Part shown: positions 17,205 through 25,873 of the stretch, one piece after another
Numbering within the stretch: the first letter of the stretch is position 1
Layout of the letters: the number at the start of each line of letters is the position of its first letter
Origin: Methylomonas rivi
GTDB lineage: Bacteria; Pseudomonadota; Gammaproteobacteria; Methylococcales; Methylomonadaceae
NCBI RefSeq assembly: GCF_024505165.1
Contig: NZ_JANIBK010000017.1
Coordinates: forward strand, 1 to 49,739
Direction of reading: 5' to 3'
Length of the DNA: 49,739 nt
The notes under the pieces: generated by a model
What the model was told of the DNA's origin: nothing
Seen by the model: only the letters and a program-made list of their open reading frames with translations
The model's database searches: none
Program-made: the position numbers and the translations under genes

Positions 17205-17690
17205 TCATTTTCGTTCTTCGTCCTGTCTCTTTGCGTTGTCGGCAAATTGGTTAAACCAGCTTTGCAGAATCAGTTGCGCGGCCAGTTGGTCCTGAACTGC
17301 CCATAGTTTACCGGCACTGACTTTAAGGTCATCAAATAACAATTGCTTGGCGGCAAAAGTGGTCAGGGTTTCGTCGATTTGATGCACTGGCAGATTGTAG
17401 CGGCCGTTGAGTTGGCGGCAAAATTTTTGCATGCGCGGGGTGACGATATTGTCCGAGCCGTCTTGTTGCCGGGAAATACCCACCACCAAACCGAGCGGAC
17501 GCCATTCCGCAATCAGTTTGCCGATGGCATCCCAGTCCGGCACTTGGTTGAGCGAGCGTAGGGTTTGCAAGGGGCTGGCGATGCCGGTATCCGCGTAACC
17601 CACCGCGACGCCGATTTTTTTATTGCCGAAATCGAACCCCAAATAAGCGTCGCTGCTGAATTTGGCGGCCAGCGGGTCGGGCTTAACCAT
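17205..17690 (-). CDS. ruvX: RuvX/YqgF-family putative pre-16S rRNA nuclease
   Basis: 161 residues. The RNase H-like fold is shown by YLGFDFGNKKIGVAVG near the N-terminus (first acidic ligand) and by LVVGISRQQDGS. The segment IDETLTTFAAKQLL and the late DQLAAQLILQ supply the other acidic residues. ATG 17690 is used; a longer open frame upstream runs inside yqgE and is not credible. It overlaps the end of yqgE by 8 bp, so they are translationally coupled. Members process the 5' end of 16S rRNA; an older proposal was Holliday-junction resolution. The order gshB-tonB-yqgE-ruvX is conserved in Pseudomonas. Confidence 0.92.
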   Translation of the reverse strand: MVKPDPLAAKFSSDAYLGFDFGNKKIGVAVGYADTGIASPLQTLRSLNQVPDWDAIGKLIAEWRPLGLVVGISRQQDGSDNIVTPRMQKFCRQLNGRYNLPVHQIDETLTTFAAKQLLFDDLKVSAGKLWAVQDQLAAQLILQSWFNQFADNAKRQDEERK

Positions 17691-18249
17691 GGCCGGCGGC
17701 GGTAGTGAGGCGATTGATGTCGATGCCCAGTTGGCTGGCGGCGGCATTCCAGCGTTGATTGACCGGGGTTTCGTACAAAATGGCTTCCCCGCAAGGCGTA
17801 TTAAGCCAGGCATTTTCGACGATTTCCTTTTCCAGTTGCCCGCTGCCCCAGCCGGCATAACCTAGCGCAATCAGGTAATGGGCCGGGCCTTGGCCCTTGG
17901 CGATGGCTTCCAGAATGTCGCGGGAGCTGGTCAGGTTGATGTTGTCGGCGGTCGAGATACTGGAATCCCAGGTTTGTTCGCAGGGGCTGTGTATTACGAA
18001 GCCGCGTTCCTGCTGCACCGGGCCGCCGGCAAAAACCGGCGTGTTCAACACCTGTTCCAGGTCGGTTTCTATGCCCATTTGCTCGAAAATATCCTTCAAT
18101 TTCATATTGGTGGGGCGGTTGATGACGATGCCCAGCGCGCCTTCCCGGTTGTGTTGGCACAAATAGGTCACGGTATGAAAGAAGTGCGGATCGAACAGGC
18201 TGGGCATGGCGATCAAAAATTGATTATTCAGGTAAGTGCTATCTGTCAT
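17683..18249 (-). CDS. yqgE: YqgE/AlgH family protein (UPF0301)
   Basis: 188 residues, full length for the family. Signature: YLNNQFLIAMPSLFDPHFFHTV at the start, then GALGIVINRPT and VFAGGPVQQERGFVIH, and ALGYAGWGSGQLEKE late. The biochemical role is not established; the Pseudomonas homologue AlgH has been linked to alginate gene expression. It is the third gene of a minus-strand operon, 17 bp after tonB and overlapping ruvX by 8 bp. Confidence 0.95.
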   Translation of the reverse strand: MTDSTYLNNQFLIAMPSLFDPHFFHTVTYLCQHNREGALGIVINRPTNMKLKDIFEQMGIETDLEQVLNTPVFAGGPVQQERGFVIHSPCEQTWDSSISTADNINLTSSRDILEAIAKGQGPAHYLIALGYAGWGSGQLEKEIVENAWLNTPCGEAILYETPVNQRWNAAASQLGIDINRLTTAAGHG

Positions 18250-18266
18250 AACTATGCTGGGTTGGG

Positions 18267-19160
18267 CTAGCGGGCGGTCATGCCGGTTTCGTCTGAAAAC
18301 TTCCAGACCCGGGTAATGACTAAAACGTTCACTTCCTTGAGTAAGTCCGTCGGTAATTCCGCGAACGGCGCGCTCATTTTGACGATGCGTTTGGCCGCTT
18401 CGTCCAGCGCGGCGTTGCCGGACGATCTGACGATGCGCATGCTGTAAATGCTGCCGTCGGCGTTGATACCGACATCCATGGTCAGCGATTGCGACGCGCC
18501 GGGTTTTCTGGCCGCCGCGGGATAATTGAGATTGCCGGTGCGTTCGACCTTGTCTTCCCAGTCCTTGACGTATTGCGCCGCCAAATATTTATGGGTGCTG
18601 ACCGAGCTGACGAATTTGATTTTACTGTCTTCGGCGCTTTGCCGGGTATTGCGGATCTGTTCGCCCAATTGGGCGATTTGCTGCTGCAAGGCTTCGGCGG
18701 TGAGTTTGGGTTGTTCCGTATTCGTTTCTTCCACCGGCTCTTCGACCGTTTCCACGGGGGCGGCGACTTTTACCGGGGCCTTGGCTTGGGTAACGACTTT
18801 TTGCGGCGTCGGTTTTTGAGCCTCGCGGGCGGGTTGTTTGGGCGGTTCGGCTCGAACGGGCGTTGCGGCCCGAACTGGCGGCGCGGGCAAGCTTTGCTTA
18901 ACGGGTTCGGGTTTTTGGGTGGCGTCGCCCGCCCCCAGTTGATGATCCTGGGCCAGGTATTTGGCTGGCTTGGGGGCCTTTTTTAAGGGGGCGTGCGACA
19001 AGGTGATCTCGATCGATCTGTTAGCCTTCGGCGCTTGCGGGGCTTTAAAATTGATGCCCAGTAAAATGCCGACGTGCACCAGCGTTGCAACGAATACCGC
19101 CAGTAACAGCGAGTCGTCGTTGGAAAGCGGTGAGCTCGTGAGAGGCTGGTCTTGCATCAT
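18267..19160 (-). CDS. TonB-family energy transducer (TonB3-like)
   Basis: 297 residues: one N-terminal membrane anchor (about 21-40, LLLAVFVATLVHVGILLG); a long Pro/Lys/Ala/Glu-rich periplasmic spacer (about 60-150); a short coiled coil (LTAEALQQQIAQLGEQI); and a C-terminal TonB domain (about 200-290, with NLNYPAAARKPGASQSL and GSIYSMRIVRSSGNAALDEAA). No exbB or exbD is nearby. In Pseudomonas aeruginosa the TonB-like gene in this exact neighbourhood (tonB3, next to gshB) is needed for twitching motility, so a pilus-related role is possible. Two Met codons stand at the start; the first is 6 bp after gshB. Confidence 0.9.
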   Translation of the reverse strand: MMQDQPLTSSPLSNDDSLLLAVFVATLVHVGILLGINFKAPQAPKANRSIEITLSHAPLKKAPKPAKYLAQDHQLGAGDATQKPEPVKQSLPAPPVRAATPVRAEPPKQPAREAQKPTPQKVVTQAKAPVKVAAPVETVEEPVEETNTEQPKLTAEALQQQIAQLGEQIRNTRQSAEDSKIKFVSSVSTHKYLAAQYVKDWEDKVERTGNLNYPAAARKPGASQSLTMDVGINADGSIYSMRIVRSSGNAALDEAAKRIVKMSAPFAELPTDLLKEVNVLVITRVWKFSDETGMTAR

Positions 19161-19166
19161 CGGGAT

Positions 19167-20123
19167 TTACTGTTTCGGTTGTAGCCGGTTTTGGATATGG
19201 TCCATCAGTTGCGCGCTGATATTGATGCCGAATTGCTTGTCGAGTTCCTGCACGCAGGTAGGGCTGGTGACGTTGACTTCGGTCAGATAGTCGCCGATCA
19301 CGTCCAGGCCGACGAAGACCAGACCCTTCTCGCGCAGGGTAGGACCGACCTGTTCGGCAATCCAGCGGTCGCGTTCGCTGAGTTCGCGGCCTTCTCCGCG
19401 GCCGCCGGCGGCCAGATTGCCTCGGGTTTCGCCGCTGGCCGGAATTCGGGCCAGACAATACGGCACCGGCTCCCCATTCACCATCAAAATACGTTTGTCT
19501 CCGTCCTTGACCGCCGGCAGATATTTTTGCGCCATGATGTAGCGCGAGGCATGCTCGGTCATGGTTTCCAGGATCACGCTGAGGTTGGGGTCGTTTTCGC
19601 GTACATGAAAAATCGAGGCGCCGCCCATGCCGTCCAGCGGCTTCAGGATGATTTCCTTATGTTGCCGCAAGAAGCCGCGAAGTTTTTGCGGGTCGCGGGC
19701 GACAAACGTGTCGGTGCAGCATTGCGGAAACCAGGCGGTATACATTTTTTCGTTGGCATCGCGCAAGGATTGCGGCTTGTTGACCACGTAAACCCCCTGC
19801 CGTTCCGCTTGTTCCAGCATGTAGGTGGCATAGATGTATTCCTGGTTGAAGGGCGGGTCCTTGCGCATCAGGATCACGTCCAACTCGGCTAAATGGATTT
19901 CCCGCTCGCCGGTAAAACGATGCCACTGGAGCTCGTTGCGCTCGACCTCCAGCAAGCGGGAGCGGGCAAATGTCTGGCCGTTTTGCAAAAACAGGTCGCC
20001 CAGTTCCATGTAATGCAGCTCCCAACCGCGCGCTTGCGCCTCCAGCAGCATGGCGAAACTGGTGTCTTTTTTGATGTTGATCTGGCCGATGGGATCCATG
20101 ACCATGCCGAATTTAAGCGTCAT
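19167..20123 (-). CDS. gshB: Glutathione synthetase
   Basis: 318 residues, the normal length. This ATP-grasp enzyme joins gamma-glutamylcysteine and glycine. Recognisable stretches are GMVMDPIGQINIKKDTSFAM at the N-terminus, MRKDPPFNQEYIYATY, VVNKPQSLRDANEKMY, ILKPLDGMGGASIF (ATP-grasp loop), RILMVNGEPVPYCLARIP and GLDVIGDYLTEVNVTSPTC at the metal/ATP end. It is the first gene of the gshB-tonB-yqgE-ruvX unit and is divergent from rpmB-rpmG. Confidence 0.98.
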   Translation of the reverse strand: MTLKFGMVMDPIGQINIKKDTSFAMLLEAQARGWELHYMELGDLFLQNGQTFARSRLLEVERNELQWHRFTGEREIHLAELDVILMRKDPPFNQEYIYATYMLEQAERQGVYVVNKPQSLRDANEKMYTAWFPQCCTDTFVARDPQKLRGFLRQHKEIILKPLDGMGGASIFHVRENDPNLSVILETMTEHASRYIMAQKYLPAVKDGDKRILMVNGEPVPYCLARIPASGETRGNLAAGGRGEGRELSERDRWIAEQVGPTLREKGLVFVGLDVIGDYLTEVNVTSPTCVQELDKQFGINISAQLMDHIQNRLQPKQ

Positions 20124-20193
20124 TCGCGTCCTGTTTTAATTAAGTATCGAAAGATAATTGCAAAATTCTAACAAATTATTTTTAAGAATGTTG

Positions 20194-20222
20194 TTTACCG
20201 GCAAAAGTATTTTTGGTATAAA
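20194..20222 (+). promoter_or_regulatory. Candidate sigma-70 promoter for rpmB-rpmG
   Basis: TTTACC (20194-20199) and TATAAA (20217-20222) are separated by 17 bp, about 40 bp upstream of rpmB. The -10 is near consensus and the -35 matches at four of six positions. Confidence 0.5.
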
Positions 20223-20262
20223 GCTCGGCTATTTTGAATCAAAAGCTCGCATTGAGGTAGTC

Positions 20263-20499
20263 ATGTCCAGAGTATGCCAAGTAACCGGTAAGCGTCCCGT
20301 CAGCGGGCACAACGTTTCACACGCAATGAACAGAACCAAAAGACGTTTTACGCCGAATCTGCATCATCACAGATTTTGGGTTGAAAGCGAAAACCGTTGG
20401 GTTCGCCTGAGAGTATCCTCAAAAGGCATGCGTATTATTGACAAGAACGGTATCGATGCCGTGTTGGCCGACATCCGCGGCCGCGGCGAAAAAGTTTAA
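20263..20499 (+). CDS. rpmB: 50S ribosomal protein L28
   Basis: 78 residues, exactly the common length. It starts [20 protein letters not shown] and contains [17 protein letters not shown], the diagnostic L28 core, ending in [13 protein letters not shown] at 20254-20257 supports ATG 20263; a longer open frame upstream is not used. rpmG follows 11 bp later, the near-universal rpmB-rpmG pair. Confidence 0.98.
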   Translation: MSRVCQVTGKRPVSGHNVSHAMNRTKRRFTPNLHHHRFWVESENRWVRLRVSSKGMRIIDKNGIDAVLADIRGRGEKV

Positions 20500-20510
20500 G
20501 GAGAATTAAC

Positions 20511-20666
20511 ATGCGCGATAAAATCAAATTGGTTTCGACAGAAGGTACCGGCCACTTCTACACCACCACCAAAAACAAAAAAACCATGCCCGAGAAAATG
20601 GAGATCAAAAAATTCGATCCCGTGGTTCGCAAGCATGTGATGTATAAAGAAGCCAAAATCAAATAA
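20511..20666 (+). CDS. rpmG: 50S ribosomal protein L33
   Basis: A 51-residue small gene with AAGGAG 7 bp upstream of ATG 20511. The translation begins [20 protein letters not shown] and continues [17 protein letters not shown], the L33 signature. It has no Cys pairs, so it is the zinc-independent form. It is the second gene of the rpmB-rpmG operon. Confidence 0.98.
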   Translation: MRDKIKLVSTEGTGHFYTTTKNKKTMPEKMEIKKFDPVVRKHVMYKEAKIK

Positions 20667-20691
20667 CCGGCTTTTTGTTGTCAAAGCGACA

Positions 20692-20721
20692 GGCTAGTCA
20701 AGCATTCCGCTTGCGCTAGCC
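20692..20721 (+). terminator. Hairpin between convergent rpmG and cNMP/rhodanese genes
   Basis: GGCTAG pairs with CTAGCC, with an inner AAGC/GCTT pairing. There is no T-tract on either side, so termination strength is uncertain. Confidence 0.4.
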
Positions 20722-20727
20722 GACGCT

Positions 20728-22059
20728 TCAGTTCTTCCCCCCCATTCTTTCCTGCTCGGTTTTAAATTTTTCCAGTTGCCTGGTCAGCGACGAGCATTTC
20801 AATTCCAAGGTCATTTTTTCCGCCTCCAGCGCCCGGCATTTGGCTTTGAGCTGCTGAACCACTTGCCTTAAGTCGCCGGTTGCCGCTTCTTCCGTCCGCT
20901 CGTCGGTTTGCTCTGCCAGGGTCAACGGAGACGGTTCGCCGACGGGGCCGGAAAGGTTGCCGGTTTCGGTGCCGTCGTCAATGCTAAACGAGGCGGGTTC
21001 GGCGCGCAGTTGCTCCGGGTCGAGGCCGCTAATGCCGTTTTTCAGGATCAGCGCGTTGAACTTATTCTGCTGCAGTATAAAGGCCGCCATTTCGCTGGTT
21101 TTGCCGTCTTTGCAAACCACAATGACCGGATGATGGCGATTCAGGGTTTTCAGATACATGCGCAGCGAAAAAAACGGCACATTCGTGCTGTTCGGCAGAT
21201 GGCTGTTCTTGTATTCATCGGGGCCGCGCACATCTATCACTTCCGCGCCCTGGCGCGTGTGCTCGTGCAGGCCGTCGATACCGATGTATTTGAGCGTGGG
21301 CAGCTTGATCAGGTTAATGAACTGTTCCTTGCCCAGCCGTAACAAGGTCATGTCGGTGATCGCCGTAACCGTGGTGCTTCTCGGTTCGCCGGAAATCAAG
21401 GCATCTTCGCCGAAGGTATCCAGGTCGGCCAGTTTGGACAGTTTGATATCCTTGGCATTGGGAGACGGCTTGCGGCTGATTACGGCCTGGCCTTTTTTGA
21501 TGATGTAGTAATAATCGCCCGGTTCGCCCTGGCGAATGATGGGCACGCCCGGAGCGCAGCTGATTTCTTGTAAACTCATCAGCAGTTTTTGCAGGTTGGC
21601 GGGTGGCAGCGCGCGAAAAATAGGCGACTTCAATAAAGTCGTCATCCAGTCACCGTTCGCGTCCAAATCGTCAACCATCATAGTGCTTTCGTTCTCTTCA
21701 TAAGCGGTTTCTGTTGTTATTTTCATCATATCAGCATTCAAACGCAAAAACTGAATTCTGCTATTGGCTACCGCATCAACTTTTCTGGGTACTTGGTGGG
21801 CGATCGCAAAACGGGCCGAATCGCTGCCGGCCTTGAGGGTTTCTATTGTGAACGTTTCGGTTTGCAAATTAATCGAGCCGTCCAGCAAATAATAAAGGCT
21901 GGTGTTCCGGTCGCCGCGCTTGAACAAAACCGCGCCCTGTTCGGCGTGTTCGAGCTGTAATTGCGCGCACAGGCTGATAAACGCTTGCGACGGCAAGGTC
22001 GATAGAGGAATCAATTGCCGGATGATGCGGGCTTCTTCGGACTGGGAATCGACTGCCAT
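20728..22059 (-). CDS. Double cyclic-nucleotide-binding and rhodanese domain protein
   Basis: 443 residues, soluble. There are two cNMP-binding-like beta rolls: the first (about 15-115) is degenerate; the second (about 145-260) has GEPGDYYYIIKKG and the phosphate-cassette-like FGEDALISGEPRSTTVTA with Glu and Arg in place. A rhodanese domain follows (about 270-350: EVIDVRGPDEYKNSHLPNS, then VVCKDGKTSEMAAFIL), with the active-site Cys present in loop CKDGKTS. The tail is acidic and low-complexity and ends in a coiled coil (about 395-440). There is no DNA-binding domain, so it is not a CRP-type regulator. The combination suggests a cyclic-nucleotide-gated sulfurtransferase or binding scaffold. 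Function unknown; domains are clear. Confidence 0.88.
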   Translation of the reverse strand: MAVDSQSEEARIIRQLIPLSTLPSQAFISLCAQLQLEHAEQGAVLFKRGDRNTSLYYLLDGSINLQTETFTIETLKAGSDSARFAIAHQVPRKVDAVANSRIQFLRLNADMMKITTETAYEENESTMMVDDLDANGDWMTTLLKSPIFRALPPANLQKLLMSLQEISCAPGVPIIRQGEPGDYYYIIKKGQAVISRKPSPNAKDIKLSKLADLDTFGEDALISGEPRSTTVTAITDMTLLRLGKEQFINLIKLPTLKYIGIDGLHEHTRQGAEVIDVRGPDEYKNSHLPNSTNVPFFSLRMYLKTLNRHHPVIVVCKDGKTSEMAAFILQQNKFNALILKNGISGLDPEQLRAEPASFSIDDGTETGNLSGPVGEPSPLTLAEQTDERTEEAATGDLRQVVQQLKAKCRALEAEKMTLELKCSSLTRQLEKFKTEQERMGGKN

Positions 22060-22199
22060 GGTTTGACGCAGGATGAGCGCGAATTAAAATGCCGGGAGCA
22101 AAAGCGCCTATCATAGACGATTATGCGTTAATATTTTTTAGTGAAACATTTTTACAGCCGGCTTGTCCATGCTGGCTCATTGACTGCCGGAAGACACTT

Positions 22200-23549
22200 A
22201 TGACCAACAAGACAAAAATAGGGCTGTTTTTTTCACTCGTTTTCACTGTTTGGCAAACCCATGCCGCATTGCCGCTGCAAGTGGATGGCGAGCAATTGCC
22301 GACCCTGGCGCCGATGCTGGAGCGCAGCATGCCGGCCGTGGTAAACATTTCCACCTCCACCAATGTGCGCATGCAGGACAATCCGTTACTAAACGATCCG
22401 GTGTTCCGGCATTTTTTCGGCATACCCAATAATCCGCGCCAGCAGCAGCGGAACAGTTTGGGCTCGGGTGTCATCATCGACAAGGATGAAGGCTATGTGC
22501 TGACCAACAACCATGTGATCGACAAGGCCGACAAAATAACCGTCACGCTTAGCGATGGCCGGCAATTGAACGCCAAACTGTTGGGCACCGACCCCGAGGC
22601 CGACGTGGCGGTGATCCAAATTCCGGCCGACAATTTATCCGCGTTGAAGATTGCAGATTCCAGCCAATTAAAAGTAGGCGATTTCGTGGTGGCGATCGGG
22701 AACCCTTTTGGATTGGGGCAAACCGTTACCTCCGGCATCGTCAGCGCCCTGGGCCGTTCCGGCTTGGGCATAGAAGGCTATGAGGATTTCATTCAAACCG
22801 ATGCCTCGATCAATCCCGGCAACTCCGGCGGCGCGCTGGTGAACTTGCGCGGCGAATTCGTCGGCATGAATACGGCGATTCTGGCGCCCAGCGGCGGCAA
22901 TGTCGGCATCGGTTTCGCCATTCCGTCGAATATGGCCGTCAAATTGATGGAGTCGCTGGTTCAGCATGGCGAAGTCCGCCGCGGCTTGCTGGGCGTGACC
23001 ACGCAGGATTTAACCGCGGAACTGGTGAAGGCCTTTAATTTGAAAGGCCAGCACGGCGCGGTCGTCAGCCGCGTTGACGCCGGTTCGCCGGCGGAAAAAG
23101 CCGGTATCGAACCCGGCGACATAATCGTCGCGGTTAACGGGCAGGAAATCAGGAACGGCAGCAGCCAGATCCGCACCGCCATCAGTTTGTTGCAGGTGGG
23201 CGATACGGCCAATATCGAGGTCATGCGCGGCGAGGAACGTTTGAGTTTGCAGGCCGTGATAGGCAAACCCAAGCGTCCTGAAATCGCGGGCGACAAGATA
23301 CATCCGATTTTGAAAGGGGTGACTTTGGGCGTGACCGGTAAAGGCCAGATCGAAGGCGTGTTATTGGAAAAAATCGAGCCTAAATCGTATGCTTGGAAAA
23401 CCGGTTTGCGCCCAGGCGATATTATCGTCAGCGCCAACCGCTACCGGGTCAGAAATCTGGATGAATTTAAACAAGCAGTCGACCCGCAATCCGCCTTATT
23501 AATCAATTTGCAACGCAACGGGGAAGGTTTTTTCGTCGTACTGCAATAA
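22200..23549 (+). CDS. degQ: Do-family periplasmic serine protease (DegQ/MucD-like)
   Basis: 449 residues from ATG 22200, which starts a proper signal peptide (IGLFFSLVFTVWQTHA). An in-frame upstream ATG at 22089 would bury the signal. The catalytic triad is visible: His in LTNNHVIDKA, Asp in DPEADVAVIQ and Ser in NPGNSGGALVN. Two PDZ domains follow (about 265-350 and 370-449; KAGIEPGDIIVAVNGQEI and KTGLRPGDIIVSANRYRV). The loop after the first strands is short, as in DegQ and MucD rather than DegP. It degrades or refolds misfolded envelope proteins. It is divergent from the cNMP/rhodanese gene; the symbol is the best match rather than proof. Confidence 0.93.
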   Translation: MTNKTKIGLFFSLVFTVWQTHAALPLQVDGEQLPTLAPMLERSMPAVVNISTSTNVRMQDNPLLNDPVFRHFFGIPNNPRQQQRNSLGSGVIIDKDEGYVLTNNHVIDKADKITVTLSDGRQLNAKLLGTDPEADVAVIQIPADNLSALKIADSSQLKVGDFVVAIGNPFGLGQTVTSGIVSALGRSGLGIEGYEDFIQTDASINPGNSGGALVNLRGEFVGMNTAILAPSGGNVGIGFAIPSNMAVKLMESLVQHGEVRRGLLGVTTQDLTAELVKAFNLKGQHGAVVSRVDAGSPAEKAGIEPGDIIVAVNGQEIRNGSSQIRTAISLLQVGDTANIEVMRGEERLSLQAVIGKPKRPEIAGDKIHPILKGVTLGVTGKGQIEGVLLEKIEPKSYAWKTGLRPGDIIVSANRYRVRNLDEFKQAVDPQSALLINLQRNGEGFFVVLQ

Positions 23550-23555
23550 TGCCGA

Positions 23556-23589
23556 GTTGGCGCCGGCCGGGTTCAGGGCCTGCGCCAAC
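23556..23589. terminator. Hairpin between convergent degQ-like and sensor genes
   Basis: An 8-bp perfect stem (GTTGGCGC and GCGCCAAC) has further GC pairing inside. There is no adjacent T-tract, so it may work as a stabilising 3' structure for both transcripts. Confidence 0.5.
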
Positions 23590-23627
23590 GCTCGATTTCC
23601 GCTACGGACGGTTTTCGCGGTTCCGCG

Positions 23628-25694
23628 CTACCGGCGGTGCTCGGCTTCGTCCATGTCCAGCGCGAAGGCAATGTCATCGGCCATGTCGCCCAGCAGCTTG
23701 ATCGCCTGATTGGTAAATGCGCCGGTGGTACCCGCGTATAGCGAAAACACCCCCCGTACCCTGCCCTTGACCGTGATAGGCAGGGCCAGCACGCTATGGT
23801 AGCCCAAGGCTAACGCTTTATGCCGCCAGGCCTGAGTACGCGGATCGCGTTCGATATCGTTGCTGCCGACGCTACAAGCTTGATTGTAGGCGGCATTGGC
23901 CGGATAGGTATTTTGATCGCCGGGCGCGGCTAAATTATTGAGTTGCTCCAGGGTTTCCCTATCGATACCGGCGAAAGCGGCCGGAACCAGCGCCTTGCCG
24001 CCGGCGTCCGGCCAACCGACCCAGGCCATGCCGAAGCCGCCATCCTGTACGGCAATGCGGCACACTTCTTTTAACAGTATATCCGTATCGCGCAAGTGCA
24101 CGATAGCCTGATTGATGTTGCTTAACAGGGTATACACGCGGGTCAAATTGGCCAGGCGCGTTTCGGCATGTTTACGCTCGGAAATGTTGTCTTTTACCGC
24201 AATGAAATGGGTGATGCCGCCGTCCCTGTCGCCAACCGGGGTGATGGTCAGCGATTCGGTATATGAAAAGCCGTCTTTATGCGTATTGACAATTTCCCCG
24301 CGCCAGACCCGCTTGCCGAGGATGCTGATAGACAAGGCCCGATAAAATGCTTCGCTTTGCAGCCCGGAGCGGACTAGGTCTTTGGGCGGTTTGCCGAGCG
24401 CGTCTTCCAAGGGGAAGCCGGTCAGGGCGGCAAAAGCCGGATTGGCCCAGCGGATGACGGCATGATTGTCGGTAATGACGACGGCATTGGCGGCTGCCTT
24501 GAGCGCCGCGTTCGGCAATTGCAAGCGGTTTTCGGTTTGCTCGCGCAAAGCCGCGGCCTCCTGCAATTGGGCGGTGCGCTCCGCTATCAGCTTGTGCAGA
24601 TTTTGCTCGGATTGCAGTAGTTGGGCTTGCAAATGTTTTCCGGATTGACGCAGGCCGGCCAGCTTCCAGCAACCGATACCTTCCAAAAGCAACAGCGCCA
24701 GCATCGATCCCAGAACAGGCTTGAACAAAGCCCGGTCGCCGTACAGCGCCTCGGAGGGCAACAGGGAGACAATTTTCCAGGCATTTGCGGTTACCTCGTC
24801 CGGCCGGGCGTCATCGTCCCGGTCGGGGTAGAGCGTATCGAAAGTCCAGACCCCGGCGGCGTCCTCGAATTGGCCGCGCTCGGCTTGCTTAATCCGCTCC
24901 CAGATTTCGGGGTAGTGATTAGAAAAACCGGGCGTTGTGGGCGTGAAAATAAAGCCACGGTTTTTGTCGGGCAAAGGGCTGTTTAGCCAGAAGCCTTGCG
25001 GATTAAGCAGCATGGCGCGGCCGGCAATTTCGGTTCCGGCCTTCTCGAAGCGGGCCAATAATTCGGCGCCAAAATAATTGAGAACTACAATGCCGCGCCG
25101 CCCGCCAAGGCTGTCGAATACCGGCGCTGCAATACGCAGCATGGGCTTGTGGGGGAATTCCAGATTGGCATGTTCGATATTCAGGTCCAGGGGGGACACG
25201 TAAACCGCGCCGGCATTTAATTTATGGGTTTCCATAAAGTAATATCGGCTGCTTTTGTCTTGCAATTCCGCCTCGGGTGTCCGCGATGGCTTGCCATTGT
25301 TATAATCGATGCGCACTCGCTCATAGCCGGATTCGTCTATCCAGCGAATCTGGTCATAAATTTTGGTCGCGGCCGATAGGTTAAGCATATCCAGTTCGAA
25401 GTTATGCAACGCGTCGGGGGACGGATGCTCGAGGATGCGTTTCAGCTGGTAGTGGTCGGTAATCAGGCGGAGATCGCGCCTTGCCGTCCGCAGGAGGTTG
25501 TCGAGGGCGTCTTTTTTGAGTTCGACGCCGATGCGTTCATGCGCCCTATTCCGAATGGAAATGCGCTCTTGAACGCCGTGGTAAAAATAGTAAGCGCCCG
25601 CGCAGGTCAATAGGGCCAGGAATAAATAGCGTTTTAGAAACTGCGCCAAGTAAGGTCGGCTCAGGCTAAATGTTATCAATTTAGCCTTTACCAT
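23628..25694 (-). CDS. Membrane Cache-PAS-GAF sensor without an output domain
   Basis: 688 residues: TM1 (about 20-38); a large periplasmic Cache-like sensor (about 45-315, with KIYDQIRWIDESGYERVRIDY); TM2 (about 325-345); a coiled coil; a PAS domain (about 393-508, VITDNHAVIRWANPAFAALTGF); and a GAF domain (about 518-680). It stops a few residues after the GAF end (DIAFALDMDEAEHRR*). Close relatives usually run on into a GGDEF or histidine kinase at this point. Only about 80 bp separate its stop from the convergent degQ-like gene, and I see no continuation in another frame. It either signals through a partner protein or has lost its effector. There is no sign of a frameshift in the body of the gene. 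Confidence 0.88.
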   Translation of the reverse strand: MVKAKLITFSLSRPYLAQFLKRYLFLALLTCAGAYYFYHGVQERISIRNRAHERIGVELKKDALDNLLRTARRDLRLITDHYQLKRILEHPSPDALHNFELDMLNLSAATKIYDQIRWIDESGYERVRIDYNNGKPSRTPEAELQDKSSRYYFMETHKLNAGAVYVSPLDLNIEHANLEFPHKPMLRIAAPVFDSLGGRRGIVVLNYFGAELLARFEKAGTEIAGRAMLLNPQGFWLNSPLPDKNRGFIFTPTTPGFSNHYPEIWERIKQAERGQFEDAAGVWTFDTLYPDRDDDARPDEVTANAWKIVSLLPSEALYGDRALFKPVLGSMLALLLLEGIGCWKLAGLRQSGKHLQAQLLQSEQNLHKLIAERTAQLQEAAALREQTENRLQLPNAALKAAANAVVITDNHAVIRWANPAFAALTGFPLEDALGKPPKDLVRSGLQSEAFYRALSISILGKRVWRGEIVNTHKDGFSYTESLTITPVGDRDGGITHFIAVKDNISERKHAETRLANLTRVYTLLSNINQAIVHLRDTDILLKEVCRIAVQDGGFGMAWVGWPDAGGKALVPAAFAGIDRETLEQLNNLAAPGDQNTYPANAAYNQACSVGSNDIERDPRTQAWRHKALALGYHSVLALPITVKGRVRGVFSLYAGTTGAFTNQAIKLLGDMADDIAFALDMDEAEHRR

Positions 25695-25873
25695 GCCGGT
25701 AAAGTCGGAGTAAAGGGCGTGCCGAATGCATATAGAGCGGATGCGGAGGTTTAAATTGGATACAGGGCCAGTATATCGCAGTCCGGACGAATTGCCAGCC
25801 GGCTGGAGAATAGGTTGAGGGCGTGAGCCACCGGCTTATACGGTTCCGACGGCGTGCGGAATAAACCGGCGGG

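Noticed and set aside
17691-17858. N-terminal extension of ruvX
   Set aside because: The added residues lie wholly inside yqgE in another frame and are unlike the RuvX family; ATG 17690 gives the normal length.
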